Below, one piece after another: positions 53,476 through 62,351 of a DNA stretch of 64,000 bases. Numbering within the stretch: position 1 is the first letter of the stretch; each line of letters begins with the position of its first letter. This stretch comes from Melioribacter roseus (GTDB lineage: Bacteria > Bacteroidota > Ignavibacteria > Ignavibacteriales > Melioribacteraceae). The position numbers and the translations under genes were made by a program. Location of the stretch: the NCBI GenBank assembly GCA_020722065.1, contig DYLK01000012.1, positions 1 to 64,000 of the forward strand, given 5' to 3'. Under the pieces are notes generated by a model. The model did not search any database and was not told where the DNA came from. It saw only the letters and a program-made list of their open reading frames with translations.

Positions 53476-54493
53476 AAACTTCTTCGGCTCCACCTTTAAA
53501 GTTGATTGTAATTTCTTCTTGTTCTTCAAGCATTTTAATAATATCAACTACTCGAGCTTGCGCTCCTTCTACTTCTTTTAGTTTTACTGGTCCCATAAAT
53601 TGCAATTCTTCTTTCAATAGGTCAGCTGCTCTTTCAGACATATTTGAGAAAATCTTATCCTGAACATTTTCGTCAGCAATTTTGAGCGAAAGAGCCAAAT
53701 CTTTTCTATCAACTTCTTTAAGAATTTTCTGTATGTCTTTATCTTGTAGATGAATAATGTCATCAAACAAGAACATTAATCTCTTAATTTCTGCAGCTAA
53801 TTCTTCGTCTTTTTCTTCAATTGATGCAATTACTTCTTTATTCATCGCTACTGATGTTCTATTAAGAATGGTGGCAACTGTTTTTGGTCCACCAAGTTTG
53901 CTCATTTGCTGATTAATTTGCAATCCCGCCATTTCATCAACTACTTTTTCAATTTGTTTAAGAATTTGCGGAGAAATTTTCCCGAGTTTAGCAATTCTAT
54001 AAATAACATCGCCGCGAATTTCTTCATTCAATTCTTTAATTGCATCCGCAGTTTGATCTGGTGGAAGGTGAGATAGTATTAATGCGATTGTTTGTGGATG
54101 TTCTTTCTGAAGGAAATTAACCAATTGTTGGGAATCAGCCTTTTTTAGCACGTCAAAACCGTGTAAAGTTGTAATGCTTTTCACCTTTTCGATAATTTCC
54201 ATTGCCTTTGCCATTCCAAAACTTTTTTCCAAAATAGCTTGGGCGTATTCCAAACCACCTTCAATAACGTATTCGTTGGCTGTAATCATGTTGTAGTATT
54301 CATCCATAACTTGATCAACAACATCTGATGGGACATTACGTACTTGCGATATTTCAGCCGAAATCACTTCTACAACATCTGGTTCTAAATTTTTAACAAT
54401 AAAAGCAGCTGATTCTGCAGATATTGCAATCATCATAAGTGCGGCTTTTTGAGTCCCTTTTAAGTCTTCAAATTTAATGTTATGTTTTGCCAT
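53468..54493 (-). CDS. fliG: Flagellar motor switch protein FliG
   Basis: Rotor protein that contacts the stator. LKGTQKAALMMIAISAESAAFIVKNL opens it; the EHPQTIALILSHLPPDQTADAI motif marks the middle domain; the C-terminal domain LMFLFDDIIHLQDKDIQKILKEVDRKDLALSLK carries the charged torque helix. 341 residues, standard. Its ATG shares a base with the fliF stop, so translation is coupled. Confidence 0.97.
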   Translation of the reverse strand: MAKHNIKFEDLKGTQKAALMMIAISAESAAFIVKNLEPDVVEVISAEISQVRNVPSDVVDQVMDEYYNMITANEYVIEGGLEYAQAILEKSFGMAKAMEIIEKVKSITTLHGFDVLKKADSQQLVNFLQKEHPQTIALILSHLPPDQTADAIKELNEEIRGDVIYRIAKLGKISPQILKQIEKVVDEMAGLQINQQMSKLGGPKTVATILNRTSVAMNKEVIASIEEKDEELAAEIKRLMFLFDDIIHLQDKDIQKILKEVDRKDLALSLKIADENVQDKIFSNMSERAADLLKEELQFMGPVKLKEVEGAQARVVDIIKMLEEQEEITINFKGGAEEVYV

Positions 54494-56175
54494 TAATATT
54501 CATCCTCTCTCAACCACGAATTGATCAATTTTGCTGCTTCGGTTGGATTTTTCTGAACGTAATTTTGTATTCTTTCTCTTCTTACTTTCTTTTGTAATGC
54601 TTCATCTGTAATTTCATCTTCAATATCTCCAACTTCCATCATAGCTTTTCTTTTCTTGGCGGGAATTTTTTTTGCAAGTTGAACTCCACTTTCCCCTTCT
54701 TGATAAGTAGCATTTTGTCCGAGAAGAGGCACTCCGCCACCGCCTGATGATAACGCTCCAGCATTTCCGCTAATTAACCCTGGAATAGAAGAAAATGAAC
54801 TTTCTACAAATTCACCATTTCCGAAACCAATTTCTATTCGTTCATTTTTAAGTTTTTTGAGTAAACCTTTCAATAAAAATATCGATGCGACTACACCCAA
54901 AATCATCATAACCATTCTTGAAATACTATCCATATCTCCCAATGGTGTGGCTTCGCTTACTTGTTCGTCTAATAATTGATTTTCGAATGGAATGCTTACA
55001 ATTGAAATTACATCATTTCGAGTAGCATCAAAACCTACTGATTGCATTACAAGTGTTTTTAAATTTTCTATTTCCCCTTCTGAACGAGGTTCTACTATTG
55101 TAGTAATTTTGTCTCCTTCTTTTTTCTCAACTTTTTTACCATTTACAACAACTGCAATTGTAGCTCTTTTTATTACGCCAGAACCTTCCATAATTTTTTC
55201 AATAGATTTACTAAGTTCATAATTCGTAATCGTATTTTCAGTATTTGCCGCCGAAGAATCGCTAATAGATGTACCAGCATTGGCGGTTTTTATTGTTTGC
55301 TCGCTAATTGCAGTTTGCGATTCAGGATCAACAATTTCTGATGTTCTTTCAATTTGTTTAAAATCAATATCAGCATTTACTTTTACTATTGAATTTCCGT
55401 AACCCAAAACATTGTCAAGCAAGGATTGAGCTTTTGAAGTAAGATATTGTTCAAGATTTCGCTTTGTTTCATATTGTTTTGATTCTGATAGTGCAATTGG
55501 ACTTTCGTCAAATTTTTGTGAAAGAAGATTACCTTTTGTGTCAATTATAGTTACATTTCCTGGTTTCAATCCTTCAACACTTCCAGCTACAAGGTGTTGT
55601 ATTGCATTTATCGTCGATTTATTTATATCATAATTGCCAGAAAGTGTAAGTACTATTGAAGCCGTTGCCTCTTTTTGCTCATCTTTGAATACGCTTTTTT
55701 CTGGAATTACAATTTGAACTCGAGCACTTTTAATTCCTTGTCCTTCAGAAATTGTTTTGGATAATTCTCCTTCAAGTGCTCTTTTGTAATTCAATTTCTG
55801 CATAAAATCTGACATTCCAAGATTATTGTTATCAAATATTTCATAGCCAATAACTCCAGAATTTGGGATTCCACGTCCAGCAAGCATTAATCTTATTTCA
55901 TAAACTTTTTCTTGTGGAACTTGAATAGTGGTTCCGTTGTCCGTCAATTGAAATTCTATTTTTTGCGAATTTAAGTAATCAACAATTTCTGAAGCATCTT
56001 CACTTTCTAGATTTGAGTATAATGTTGCGTAATTTGTTTGATTGAAAAGATAAAGTACGAACCCGACAAGAATGAAAGTAACAACAATAATTGCCGTGAT
56101 AACCATTCTTTGTTGAATACTCAGCTTGTTGAAAATTCCAAGCATATCTGGTAGTGGTGATTTATTCTCTGCCAT
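54493..56175 (-). CDS. fliF: Flagellar MS-ring protein FliF
   Basis: 560 residues with membrane helices at about 22-44 and 430-450. YATLYSNLESEDASEIVDYLNSQKI and KVYEIRLMLAGRGIPNSGVIGYEIFD are the ring-building motifs; ELSKTISEGQGIKSARVQIVIPEKS follows. The C-terminal cytoplasmic tail binds FliG and ends RERIQNYVQKNPTEAAKLINSWLRED. It forms the base of the motor in the inner membrane. Overlaps with fliE and fliG by one base each. Confidence 0.97.
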   Translation of the reverse strand: MAENKSPLPDMLGIFNKLSIQQRMVITAIIVVTFILVGFVLYLFNQTNYATLYSNLESEDASEIVDYLNSQKIEFQLTDNGTTIQVPQEKVYEIRLMLAGRGIPNSGVIGYEIFDNNNLGMSDFMQKLNYKRALEGELSKTISEGQGIKSARVQIVIPEKSVFKDEQKEATASIVLTLSGNYDINKSTINAIQHLVAGSVEGLKPGNVTIIDTKGNLLSQKFDESPIALSESKQYETKRNLEQYLTSKAQSLLDNVLGYGNSIVKVNADIDFKQIERTSEIVDPESQTAISEQTIKTANAGTSISDSSAANTENTITNYELSKSIEKIMEGSGVIKRATIAVVVNGKKVEKKEGDKITTIVEPRSEGEIENLKTLVMQSVGFDATRNDVISIVSIPFENQLLDEQVSEATPLGDMDSISRMVMMILGVVASIFLLKGLLKKLKNERIEIGFGNGEFVESSFSSIPGLISGNAGALSSGGGGVPLLGQNATYQEGESGVQLAKKIPAKKRKAMMEVGDIEDEITDEALQKKVRRERIQNYVQKNPTEAAKLINSWLREDEY

Positions 56176-56471
56176 TATTGCATCCTAATTAATTCTTTGT
56201 ACATATCAATTGATTTATTTCTGATTTCAGTTAACAATTGAAGGCTTGTTTTTGCTTTTTCAGCTGCAATCATCACTTCGTGAAGTTCAACATCATTTTT
56301 TCCTTGAATATAATCTTCAGTTGCTTTTCCAACTTCAAGTTGCTGATTATTCACTTCACTAACAAAACCTTTTAGTAAGTTACCAAAACCAGTTTCATTA
56401 ACATTTTGTTTATTTTGAATATTACTTAGTTCGTTTCCAAATCCTAGTTGATTTATCATACCAATTTTCAT
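56175..56471 (-). CDS. fliE: Flagellar hook-basal body protein FliE
   Basis: 98 residues. FGNLLKGFVSEVNNQQLEVGKATEDYIQGKNDVELHEVMIAAEKAKTSLQLLTEIRNK is the FliE signature. It links the MS ring to the rod. Position between flgC and fliF is standard apart from the extra small gene in front. Confidence 0.95.
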   Translation of the reverse strand: MKIGMINQLGFGNELSNIQNKQNVNETGFGNLLKGFVSEVNNQQLEVGKATEDYIQGKNDVELHEVMIAAEKAKTSLQLLTEIRNKSIDMYKELIRMQ

Positions 56472-56473
56472 TG

Positions 56474-56749
56474 TTAACCTCTTCTATCTAAAAGTGATCC
56501 AACAGAAACTCCTGACATTTCGCCACTTTTTCGGTAAAAATGGTAATCCATTACCAACTTATCGTTCGGATAAAGTTGCGAAAAGAATTCTTTTTCCTTT
56601 ATTGTCATTGCGTTATTTGCAGCTTCTTTGTTGATTTTCACTTCATCAACCACTTGTTGTAATTTTGTTGATGGTTGAACTGAGCTTGGATTTACAGTTC
56701 TTGCAACATAAGGGTTGTAATTTCCGATTGTATTAATTCCGATTGCCAT
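56474..56749 (-). CDS. Small protein of unknown function within the flgC-fliE junction
   Basis: 91 residues, not recognised. It is soluble, without signal or membrane segment. The second half (TIKEKEFFSQLYPNDKLVMDYHFYRKSGEMSGVSVGSLLDRRG) looks folded and conserved, with a Gly-rich end. The N-terminal half (GNYNPYVARTVNPSSVQ) looks like a short unstructured leader such as exported rod proteins have. It is 1 base from flgC and 2 from fliE, so it is surely part of the basal-body transcript. A rod or FliE-partner role is inference. Confidence 0.75.
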   Translation of the reverse strand: MAIGINTIGNYNPYVARTVNPSSVQPSTKLQQVVDEVKINKEAANNAMTIKEKEFFSQLYPNDKLVMDYHFYRKSGEMSGVSVGSLLDRRG

Positions 56750-56750
56750 T

Positions 56751-57242
56751 TTATATCTCCAAAGAATCTTTTGCTATTTGTTTTGCACCATTAAAAGCTG
56801 TTACATTTGCCTCGAAACCACGTGTTGCAGCAATCATATCGACCATTTCAGTAACAATATTTACATTTGGTCGTTGCAAATATCCATTTTCATCTGCATC
56901 TGGATGTTCGGGCATATAAACTAAATCGCCCATTGATTCGTCAGTTTTTGTTTCGAGCGAAATTTCAGAATCAAAATTTGAATTATTTATCCCGCTCATT
57001 TTGGGAAGATGATGATTTTTGCTCTTTGTAAGATTGATTGTCTTAATATTTGTTTCTTCAGTACCATATTGAAAATCTTTTGCCGAAACTGTTAAGAATT
57101 TTCTTTGATATGGAATTCCTTTTTCAGTTTTAGTGGTTTCAGTGTTTGCAATATTTTCGGCTACCAAATCCATTCTTTTCTTTTGGATTCGCATTCCTTT
57201 TGCAATTATGTTGAAAGACGAGAATTTAGGTCCAATTTCCAT
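56751..57242 (-). CDS. flgC: Proximal rod protein FlgC
   Basis: 163 residues. MRIQKKRMDLVAENIANTETTKTEKGIPYQRKFL is the N-terminal rod motif, and PNVNIVTEMVDMIAATRGFEANVTAFNGAKQIAKDSLEI the paired C-terminal helix. The middle (residues about 55-110) is longer than in E. coli (134 residues). It overlaps flgB by one base. Confidence 0.96.
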   Translation of the reverse strand: MEIGPKFSSFNIIAKGMRIQKKRMDLVAENIANTETTKTEKGIPYQRKFLTVSAKDFQYGTEETNIKTINLTKSKNHHLPKMSGINNSNFDSEISLETKTDESMGDLVYMPEHPDADENGYLQRPNVNIVTEMVDMIAATRGFEANVTAFNGAKQIAKDSLEI

Positions 57243-57631
57243 TATCTGCCACCTCGTATTACCATTTGTAAATCCTGAAAAATTCCATTAAGTCTTTTAG
57301 AAGCGAATCTGAACATTATGTTGTTTTTGGCTAAATTTGCCATTTCTTGGTCAATATCAACGTTGTTAAAACCCGAAACCATTTCTTTTGATTTATCTTG
57401 AGTTACAATCAAATCGCTTCCTTCTCCCAAAACTTCTTCACCATTCATAATATGTCTAGAATTAGTAACTTTGAGCTTATTTCCAGATGCATTCTGAAGT
57501 TCATTCCGAAAACTAACTTCTTCTCGTTGGTATCCGACAGTAGTTACGTTTGCGATGTTTTTCCCAATTACTTTTTGTTGCAATGAAGAGTAATCGAGTG
57601 TTTTGGCTAATAAATTTATATTGTTTGACAT
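57242..57631 (-). CDS. flgB: Proximal rod protein FlgB
   Basis: 129 residues from ATG 57631. NLLAKTLDYSSLQQKVIGKNIANVTTVGYQREEVSF is the FlgB N-terminus; NVDIDQEMANLAKNNIMFRFASKRLNGIF the C-terminal helix. A second ATG 12 bases upstream (57643) is possible but would lie almost on the transcription start of the sigma54-like promoter. It is first in the flagellar operon. Confidence 0.95.
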   Translation of the reverse strand: MSNNINLLAKTLDYSSLQQKVIGKNIANVTTVGYQREEVSFRNELQNASGNKLKVTNSRHIMNGEEVLGEGSDLIVTQDKSKEMVSGFNNVDIDQEMANLAKNNIMFRFASKRLNGIFQDLQMVIRGGR

Positions 57632-57656
57632 TTTAATGACCATTTTTTGTCTTTAT

Positions 57657-57674
57657 AGTCAAAAGAAGTGCCAA
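57657..57674 (-). promoter_or_regulatory. Sigma54-type promoter candidate for the flagellar operon
   Basis: On the minus strand TTGGCAC-TTCTT-TTGAC matches the -24/-12 pattern TGGCAC(G)-N4-TTGC(W) with correct spacing; only the C of the -12 GC is A. The predicted start lies just before flgB. Sigma54 controls basal-body genes in several flagellated phyla. No activator site was located. Confidence 0.45.
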
Positions 57675-57804
57675 TAATTTTGTGATTTTTTAATGATTAT
57701 TTAAGTGATTATTTAAGGTGGGAATTTTGTGATTGGCTAAAATTAAACAGATGAACTTTTTTCATCAAATAATTAAATTATTTGAATTTCATTTTCCTTC
57801 ACTT

Positions 57805-59091
57805 TTATGATGCAATTGGTATTTGAACGAAGAATTTACTTCCTTCTCCTTTTTTACTTTCTAACCATATCTTTCCATTATGTAAATCAACTAACTTTTT
57901 CACAATAAACAAACCCAAACCCGAAGAACTTTCATTTGCAGTTGGTTTTGCCGAAAGTTTATTAAATCTTTCAAAAAGTTTGGCTTTATCTTGTTCTGAA
58001 AAGCCCTGCCCTTCATCAGAAACTGTAAAAAGTGCAAAATTTCCATTTTTATTTAGTTCCACAATAATTCTTTTATTCATTTCTGAATATTTAATTGAAT
58101 TTCCAACCAAATTCTGAATTATTTTCTGCAAATAATATTCCTCAGAAGAAATAACCGGATCTGATATTATATTAAGCTCAATTGTCTGATTTTTCTGTAA
58201 CGCTAAACTTTGAAGATCATGAAGTACATTTGATAAAACTAACCCAAACTGGACATTATTTTTATTAAGTACAAAATCTTCATTCTCAATTTTGGAGGAC
58301 TCAAGAAAATCATTAATCAAAGATAACATCGATTTTGAAGAACGAGAAATTACTTCTAACATTGTAGAATTTTCTTCATTATCTAACTCATACTCTTTCA
58401 TCATCTCTGTAACACCTTGAATTGTATTTAACGGATTTTTAAGATCGTGAACAGTGATATTTAGAATATCTGTTTTGAATTGATTTGCTTTTCTAAGTTT
58501 TTGGTTTAGAGCAAATAATCTGTGCTGAACAATTTGTCTTGTTTCTTCCATCACAAAGGTAATCAAAACTACTGTAATGTATGATGGAACAAATCTCAGT
58601 ATTAAATCAGTATCGTATTTGGTAATAAAATCTAAATACGGGGTTAATAAAAAGCCGATTACTGAAAAGAAAATAAGCAAAAAGGAAGTAATTAAACCAT
58701 TGCGAGTACCAAGCAGAAAAAACGAAATTAACGGATAAACATAAGCCCAAACAAAGGCAGTATTATTTACGCCACCACTTAAAATAAAGTATAGGAAAAA
58801 AATCCCATTAATAAAAATTACAATTCGAGAAGATAGTTTATAGTTTTTTGTTTTTCTAAGATAAAAAAACACTATTATAAAAAGTAAAAATAGAATTAAA
58901 TCGGCAAGAAAGAGAAAATATCCTTTTTCGATAAAAGCCAATGAACCAAGTAAAAATGTAAATGTTATTCCAATAATTAACATCAAGTTTATTAAAAAAA
59001 CGCGACGTAATACTTCGATTTCTTCTTCTAATGAGAAATCACTCAAAAAGAAAGTTATTGCATAATTTTTTAATTTTTTCCACCTTTCCAT
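57805..59091 (-). CDS. Membrane sensor histidine kinase
   Basis: 428 residues. Six hydrophobic segments (about 33-195) form a compact 6-helix sensor without a large periplasmic loop, of the kind seen in 7TM/5TM-like kinases. HisKA follows with His215 in TVHDLKNPLNTIQG, then the HATPase domain with NLVGNSIKYS, DEGQGFSEQDK and SSGLGLFIVKKLV. It should phosphorylate an unlinked regulator. It is 61 bases behind the small acidic gene of the chemotaxis operon and 160 bases before flgB, so a link with motility control is possible. Confidence 0.9.
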   Translation of the reverse strand: MERWKKLKNYAITFFLSDFSLEEEIEVLRRVFLINLMLIIGITFTFLLGSLAFIEKGYFLFLADLILFLLFIIVFFYLRKTKNYKLSSRIVIFINGIFFLYFILSGGVNNTAFVWAYVYPLISFFLLGTRNGLITSFLLIFFSVIGFLLTPYLDFITKYDTDLILRFVPSYITVVLITFVMEETRQIVQHRLFALNQKLRKANQFKTDILNITVHDLKNPLNTIQGVTEMMKEYELDNEENSTMLEVISRSSKSMLSLINDFLESSKIENEDFVLNKNNVQFGLVLSNVLHDLQSLALQKNQTIELNIISDPVISSEEYYLQKIIQNLVGNSIKYSEMNKRIIVELNKNGNFALFTVSDEGQGFSEQDKAKLFERFNKLSAKPTANESSSGLGLFIVKKLVDLHNGKIWLESKKGEGSKFFVQIPIAS

Positions 59092-59152
59092 ATCGTACCT
59101 TTTCGACTCTTTAAAGATAAAAAAAATTGCAATATTTTAAAGTGATTTTAGA

Positions 59153-59416
59153 CTATTCTTCGTAATCGAGTGTAACTGATTTAGTTTGACCGCATGAGCA
59201 AACAAATTTTATTTCTTTAATATTATCGAATTCATCTTTCTTCAGAATTACTTTTACACCCTCGTGTTCATCTGAATCAACGGAAATTTTTGTTTTTCCA
59301 ATAATTTCCGATGTTCCCGCTTTAAGAATATTTCCTACTCTGCCTTCTTCTCGATAATTTATTTCATCGTATGGAATATCCTTAAATTCATCTTCTCTGT
59401 ATGTTTCGTCTGTCAT
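59153..59416 (-). CDS. Small acidic protein of unknown function in the che operon
   Basis: 87 residues, not recognised. An acidic N-terminus rich in Asp, Glu and Tyr (residues 1-26) precedes a compact part (GNILKAGTSEIIGKTKISV, VKVILKKDEFDNIKEIKFV) ending in CSCGQTKSVTLDYEE. A single CxC pair cannot form a full zinc ribbon unless the protein dimerises. Its ATG overlaps the cheB stop (4 bases), so it is co-translated with CheB and probably acts in the chemotaxis pathway; this is inference from position. Confidence 0.75.
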   Translation of the reverse strand: MTDETYREDEFKDIPYDEINYREEGRVGNILKAGTSEIIGKTKISVDSDEHEGVKVILKKDEFDNIKEIKFVCSCGQTKSVTLDYEE

Positions 59417-60495
59417 CTAATCACCTTATTAATTAAATCTGGAATTTTTTCGAGCGGGGCAACAATATCAGCAAGAGAACCATCAACAATTGCTCTTGGC
59501 ATTCCATAAACAACACAACTCTCTTCGTCTTGCGCAATTGAAAATCCACCGATTTTTTTCAATTTTTCAATTCCAAGATAACCATCTTTTCCCATTCCAG
59601 TCATAATTACACCAAGTAATTTATTCCCGTAAACATCAACGCAGGAATCGAGCATATTATCTACTGCGGGACGGTGAAGTGTATTTGATGGTTCAGTTGA
59701 AATTTTAATTTTTACTTTCCCTATCCCTTCTTTTTGGAAAGTCATGTGAAAACCACCTGGAGCAATATAAACAGTTCCGCCTTGGACGATTTCACCATTT
59801 TCTGCTTCCTTAACTTTTACCTGGCTCATTGAATTCAATCTTTGTGCTAGCGAATTTGTAAATTTTGGTGGCATGTGCTGAACAATAAATATTGGAATAT
59901 TTAATTTTGGCGAGAGTTGAGGAATAACTTTCTGAAGTGAAAGTGGACCACCTGTCGAAATTCCCAAACCGACAGCTTCAAATTTTGATTTTACAAGATT
60001 TACAATTGAGCCATGTTCAGATTGGCTTTTTATCTGCGATTGTGTAATATCTGGTTTGGTTTGTGAAGTAATTCTTGATAAAGTTCTACGAATATTTGTT
60101 CTATTTGCAACTGAACGAATTTTGTTAAATAAGTCCTCTTTTATATCTCGAATATTTACACTTACAAACGAATTTTCTTTCGGAATAAAATCTACTGCAC
60201 CTAATTCTAACGCTTTAAGAGTTGCTTCAGCTCCCTCGGTAGTAAGTGAACTTACCATAATTACAGAAGTTGGCGATTCTTTCATAATTATTTGAAGTGC
60301 TGTAAGTCCGTCCATAATTGGCATTTCAATATCAAGCGTTACAACATCTGGATTTAATGATTTTGTTAATTCAACAGCTTCTTTTCCATTTTTTGCGATT
60401 CCAACAATTTCAATATCTTTTGCTTCTTCAAGAATTACAGAGAGAGATTTTCTCATAAAAGCAGAATCATCAACAATCAAAACTCTAATCGACAT
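59413..60495 (-). CDS. cheB: Chemotaxis methylesterase CheB
   Basis: 360 residues. Receiver domain with phospho-acceptor Asp55 (VVTLDIEMPIMDG) and acidic Asp9/Asp10, a linker (about 125-165), and the methylesterase domain with GLGISTGGPLSLQKVIPQL (catalytic Ser), QHMPPKFT (His), GGTVYIAPGGFHM and MTGMGKDG (Asp). It removes methyl or amide groups from chemoreceptors when phosphorylated by CheA. It overlaps cheA by 11 bases. Confidence 0.97.
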   Translation of the reverse strand: MSIRVLIVDDSAFMRKSLSVILEEAKDIEIVGIAKNGKEAVELTKSLNPDVVTLDIEMPIMDGLTALQIIMKESPTSVIMVSSLTTEGAEATLKALELGAVDFIPKENSFVSVNIRDIKEDLFNKIRSVANRTNIRRTLSRITSQTKPDITQSQIKSQSEHGSIVNLVKSKFEAVGLGISTGGPLSLQKVIPQLSPKLNIPIFIVQHMPPKFTNSLAQRLNSMSQVKVKEAENGEIVQGGTVYIAPGGFHMTFQKEGIGKVKIKISTEPSNTLHRPAVDNMLDSCVDVYGNKLLGVIMTGMGKDGYLGIEKLKKIGGFSIAQDEESCVVYGMPRAIVDGSLADIVAPLEKIPDLINKVIR

Positions 60496-62350
60496 TTTTC
60501 TTTTCCTCTAATTCGTTTACAATTTCAGCTATATCGGCAATCATTACAACACTTCCATCTCCCATAATTGTTGATCCTGCAATGCCTTTAATATTTCCCA
60601 GATATTTCCCAAGTGATTTGATTACTATTTCTTCTTGACCAATTAATTTATCTACTTTCAAACCAAATCTTCGTTCTGCAATTCCAACAATAACAACATA
60701 TTGCCAGATAATTTCTTCATGTTCTTCGTCTTTATAAAGATTGCTTTGCAAGTCAACTAAAGGAATTACTACATTTCGTAATTTTATAACATCATTTTGG
60801 TTTATTTTGAAGATTTCTTTCTTCCCAACTCGAACGACTTCAATAACTGTATTTAATGGGACAACTAGAGTTTCTTCACGAATTTTTACAAGCAAGCCTT
60901 GAATAATTGCTAAAGTTATTGGTAATTTTATAATAAACCTTGAGCCTTTTCCAACCTCAGATTCAATATCAATAACTCCACGTAATTTCAATACATTTGT
61001 TTTTACAACATCCATTCCAACGCCACGTCCAGAAACATTAGAAACAACTTTTGCAGTAGAAAATCCAGGTAAAAATATCAAGTTGTAAATATCTTTTTTT
61101 GATAATTCTGAAGCTCTTTCTTTTGAAATTAATCCTTTCTCTATAGCTTTATTTAATATAATTTCAGGGTTTATTCCACGACCATCATCTTCAATTGAAA
61201 TGATAACATTATTTCCTTCTTGTTCAGCTGATAATGTTACTTTACCAACAGGATCTTTCCCGATTTTTTCTCTTTCTTCAGGTGGTTCAAGTCCATGGTC
61301 AATTGAATTTCGAATCATGTGTACAAGTGGATCATTTATTTCTTCGATTAAAGTTTTATCAAGTTCTGTTTCTTCACCTCGAATTATAAGTTCAACTTTT
61401 TTCCCTGTTTCTTTACTTAAATCACGAACTAATCTTGGAAATTTATTAAATACTTTACCAATTTTTATCATTCTTGTTTTCATAACAGCAAGTTGAAGTT
61501 CTGTCGTCATAAAATCAATTTGCTGAGTTGCATCACTCAAATCACGCGAAAGCTGTGTCCCTTCGTACTGCTGTGCAACAATTGTATTTAATTGTAAAAG
61601 TCTATTTCTTCCTAATACAAGTTCTTGAACAATGTTTAGTAATTCATCTAAGCGTTCAACTTCCACACGAATTGTTGTTTCAACCTTCTTTTCAGGTGCT
61701 TTCTTTTGTTCAGCAACAACTTGTTTTGAAACGTTGGCTTTTCCTTCTTCAATTTTTCCAATTTCTGAGTTTTCTTCAACAACAGGACTTTCGTCTAATT
61801 CAACCTCAAATATTTCTTCTAATTCTTTGGGTTCTATAACTTCAACGTTTTTACTATTTTTTTCTTCTTCTTGTGCTTTTTTCAATCTTTCCTGAATTTC
61901 GCGGTCAAAATCTTCCATACTTTCTTCGCCAGAATCACCAGAAAGTGATTCAAAAACTTCTGTTAATTTTGCAAGTACTTCTGTGGTATCATAATTTTCA
62001 TTTTTTTCTTCTTCTATAACTAGAACAAGAGTTTTAATTGTATCGTAGGAAAGTAGAATTGTGTCCATTATTATATCGTTAAGGTGAGCTTCACCTTTTC
62101 GCAATTTGTTTAACAAATCTTCACATTGGTGAGTAACTTTTTGAAGTTTTTCCAAGCCCAAAAAACCAGAAGTTCCTTTTATCGTGTGAAAAGAACGGAA
62201 TATTTCGTTCAACAAATCAGTGTCATCAGGTCGTGTTTCTAATTCAACAAGGTCTAAATCCAATTTGTCCAATAGTTCTTTTGTTTCCACAATAAAACTA
62301 TCAAAAATTTCCTTCATATCAGGATCATTCAACAATGAATAATCTGCCAT
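60485..62350 (-). CDS. cheA: Chemotaxis histidine kinase CheA
   Basis: 621 residues. Hpt domain with phosphorylated His55 (FHTIKGTSGFLG); an acidic linker (about 130-215) where the CheY-binding P2 domain would lie, but no P2 fold is evident; dimerisation helices at about 225-290; the HATPase with DPLVHMIRNSIDHGLE, EDDGRGINPE and GRGVGMDVVKTNV; and the CheW-like domain from about 480. It phosphorylates CheY and CheB. No cheW or receptor gene is in the window. Confidence 0.97.
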   Translation of the reverse strand: MADYSLLNDPDMKEIFDSFIVETKELLDKLDLDLVELETRPDDTDLLNEIFRSFHTIKGTSGFLGLEKLQKVTHQCEDLLNKLRKGEAHLNDIIMDTILLSYDTIKTLVLVIEEEKNENYDTTEVLAKLTEVFESLSGDSGEESMEDFDREIQERLKKAQEEEKNSKNVEVIEPKELEEIFEVELDESPVVEENSEIGKIEEGKANVSKQVVAEQKKAPEKKVETTIRVEVERLDELLNIVQELVLGRNRLLQLNTIVAQQYEGTQLSRDLSDATQQIDFMTTELQLAVMKTRMIKIGKVFNKFPRLVRDLSKETGKKVELIIRGEETELDKTLIEEINDPLVHMIRNSIDHGLEPPEEREKIGKDPVGKVTLSAEQEGNNVIISIEDDGRGINPEIILNKAIEKGLISKERASELSKKDIYNLIFLPGFSTAKVVSNVSGRGVGMDVVKTNVLKLRGVIDIESEVGKGSRFIIKLPITLAIIQGLLVKIREETLVVPLNTVIEVVRVGKKEIFKINQNDVIKLRNVVIPLVDLQSNLYKDEEHEEIIWQYVVIVGIAERRFGLKVDKLIGQEEIVIKSLGKYLGNIKGIAGSTIMGDGSVVMIADIAEIVNELEEKKNVD

Positions 62351-62351
62351 T

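Noticed and set aside
61528-61895. Two overlapping plus-strand ORFs inside cheA
   Set aside because: They mirror the Glu/Lys-rich linker and dimerisation helices of CheA, giving Ser/Phe- or Leu/Gln-rich shadows.
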